Below, one piece after another: positions 62,848-64,000 of a DNA stretch of 64,000 nt (its first letter is position 1; every line of letters begins with the position of its first letter). The stretch covers positions 541,695-605,694 of the forward strand of contig JACAXG010000110.1 of NCBI GenBank assembly GCA_018881555.1. The letters run 5' to 3'. Source of the stretch: Amblyornis subalaris (taxonomy: Eukaryota > Chordata > Aves > Passeriformes > Ptilonorhynchidae). The notes beneath the pieces were generated by a model. The model searched no databases and was not told where the DNA came from. It saw nothing but the letters and a program-made list of their open reading frames with translations. The position numbers were made by a program, and so were the translations under genes.

Positions 62848-64000
62848 TCCGGGCCACTGAAGAGCGCGCCGTCCCACGCCTTAATTGGCTCACAGACAAA
62901 CCGGTGTGGGTCGATCAGTGGCCCATTTTTGGAGAGAAATTAGACGCGCTAGAAGCCCTAGTGGAGGAGCAGTTGGCTAAGGGACACATTGTCCCTACCA
63001 ACAGCCCTTGGAATTCACCTGTCTTTGTCCTACGTAAGCAGGGCAAGGACAGGTGGAGGCTCCTCCATGACCTCCGTAAAATCAACGAGGTCATTGAAGA
63101 CTTTGGTCCCTTGCAACCAGGAATGCCCTCTCCCTCCATGCTCCCCCGTTCCTGGAAGCTCATAGTCATCGATATTAAGGATTGCTTTTTTAGTATACCT
63201 CTGCATCCTTTAGATGCTCCCCGATTCGCATTCTCTNTACCATCGCCCAATCGGCAGGCTCCTCTTCGGAGGTACCACTGGCGGGTTCTCCCNCANGGGA
63301 TGAAAAANTCACCGACAATCTGCCAGTGGTACGTGGCCCGCTTCCTCTCCCCTATTCGGGAGCAGTTCCCAAANGCCATCGTGTTCCATTATATGGATGA
63401 TATATTATTGTGCGCNGAAACTGAAGAACAACTACAAGACATTTTTAATGAGACTGTCAATATCCTGAAGGGAGCAGGGTTCACGCTGCAGGAGGACAAG
63501 GTTCAGCGGGCTGANCCTTGGTCCTACCTCGGCCACTTAATACAAGAACGGACCATTCGGCCGCAGCAGCTAGAGATTAAAGAAGATCCGCGAACCCTAA
63601 GAGAACTCCATGAACTTTGTGGGACTCTGAATTGGATCCGTCCGTTGATGGGGATTACGACGGAAGATCTCGCCCCGCTTTTCCACCTACTGAACGGACC
63701 CGGTGAGCTGGACTCGCCGCGAGAGTTAACATCAGAGGCGCGGCAAGCGATCGCCAAAGTCCAGCGAGCCTTATCCCATCGAAAGGCGCATCGCACGGAT
63801 CCAACCTTGCCATTTGAGCTGGCCATCTTAGGTAAGATCCCTCATATGCACGCCCTCATCTACCAGTGGGACAGGGGACAGAAAGACCCGCTATTAATCA
63901 TCGAGTGGGTCTTTCTCCAGCACCAGCCCAAACGCACGCTCACTACACCTCATGAGATAGCTGCGAAATTGATCCGTAAAGCGCGATCACGCCTCCGTAC
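62838..64000 (+). CDS. pol: Endogenous retroviral pol, N-terminal part (reverse transcriptase), cut by window end
   Basis: The frame is open from the pro-pol slip site to the last base of the window with no stop seen, and it has no ATG start of its own. It encodes the reverse transcriptase fingers, palm and the beginning of thumb/connection. Visible motifs: WPIFGEKLDAL near the start, LHDLRKIN (about 63063), motif A with DIKDCFFSIPL (catalytic Asp codon 63171), and the catalytic YMDD box at 63390-63401, followed by SYLGHLI. Together these are the RT signature of class II retroviruses. Seven ambiguous bases (63237, 63293, 63296, 63308, 63374, 63416, 63515) leave a few residues undetermined. 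RNase H and integrase would lie beyond 64000. Confidence 0.9.

Larger units (their letters stand above)
59301..64000 (+). mobile_element. Class II (betaretrovirus-like) endogenous retrovirus, 5' part
   Basis: LTR, primer binding site, leader, gag, pro and the start of pol follow in canonical order on the plus strand. Pol is cut by the window edge, so integrase, env and the 3' LTR are unseen. Class II assignment rests on the tRNA-Lys primer site, separate gag, pro and pol frames each shifted by -1, and the RT sequence. At least 12 ambiguous bases lie inside it. Gag is split into two frames, so this copy is probably defective, although other parts are remarkably open. Confidence 0.93.

Overview
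The window looks like avian nuclear DNA. CR1 LINE fragments carry the bird-type 3' end (a GATTCTATGATTCT-like tail). Several solo LTRs are of types I associate with birds. The one cellular protein-coding gene I can support is an intact, intronless 5-HT1A serotonin receptor gene (HTR1A, minus strand, 26833-28071). The LTR types hint at a neoavian bird, possibly a songbird, but species and chromosome cannot be fixed from the sequence. From general knowledge, HTR1A lies on the Z chromosome in birds.

Layout. 1-23.9 kb is AT-rich intergenic DNA with one LTR-like element and three CR1 fragments. 23.9-29.3 kb is a GC- and CpG-rich domain. HTR1A and its 5' flank occupy 26.3-29.2 kb, and two further CpG-rich blocks lie 3' of the gene (24.0-24.9 and 25.3-25.8 kb). 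29.3-37.5 kb is the upstream intergenic flank of HTR1A, with no gene seen. 37.5-45.0 kb is a nest of repeats: a long CR1 copy (37.5-41.8 kb) is split by an ERVL-like LTR, which is itself split by a 336-bp solo LTR. A second copy of the ERVL-like LTR sits in the opposite orientation at 43.2-45.0 kb and is split by a third kind of LTR. 45-59.3 kb is intergenic DNA with two CR1 pieces, a 597-bp minus-strand solo LTR and a 626-bp ERVL-type solo LTR.

59.3 kb to the window end is the 5' part of a class II (betaretrovirus-like) endogenous retrovirus. In order it has a 563-bp 5' LTR, a primer binding site matching tRNA-Lys, a leader with a good splice donor, gag (broken into two frames), pro and the start of pol. 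The three reading frames step by -1 at gag/pro and again at pro/pol. A matching slippery heptamer sits in the correct phase at each junction (A AAA AAC near 62020 and G GAT TTC near 62838). The element runs off the right edge, so env and the 3' LTR are not visible. At least 12 of the 13 ambiguous bases I found lie in this element, which suggests a recent multi-copy family that was hard to assemble.

I found no tRNA, rRNA, CRISPR or prokaryote-like system. Apart from the receptor gene and the retroviral genes, the ATG-initiated ORFs look like chance or repeat-derived frames. The most notable content is the ordered retroviral frameshift architecture, the nested insertions dated by target-site duplications, and the unexplained CpG islands 3' of HTR1A.
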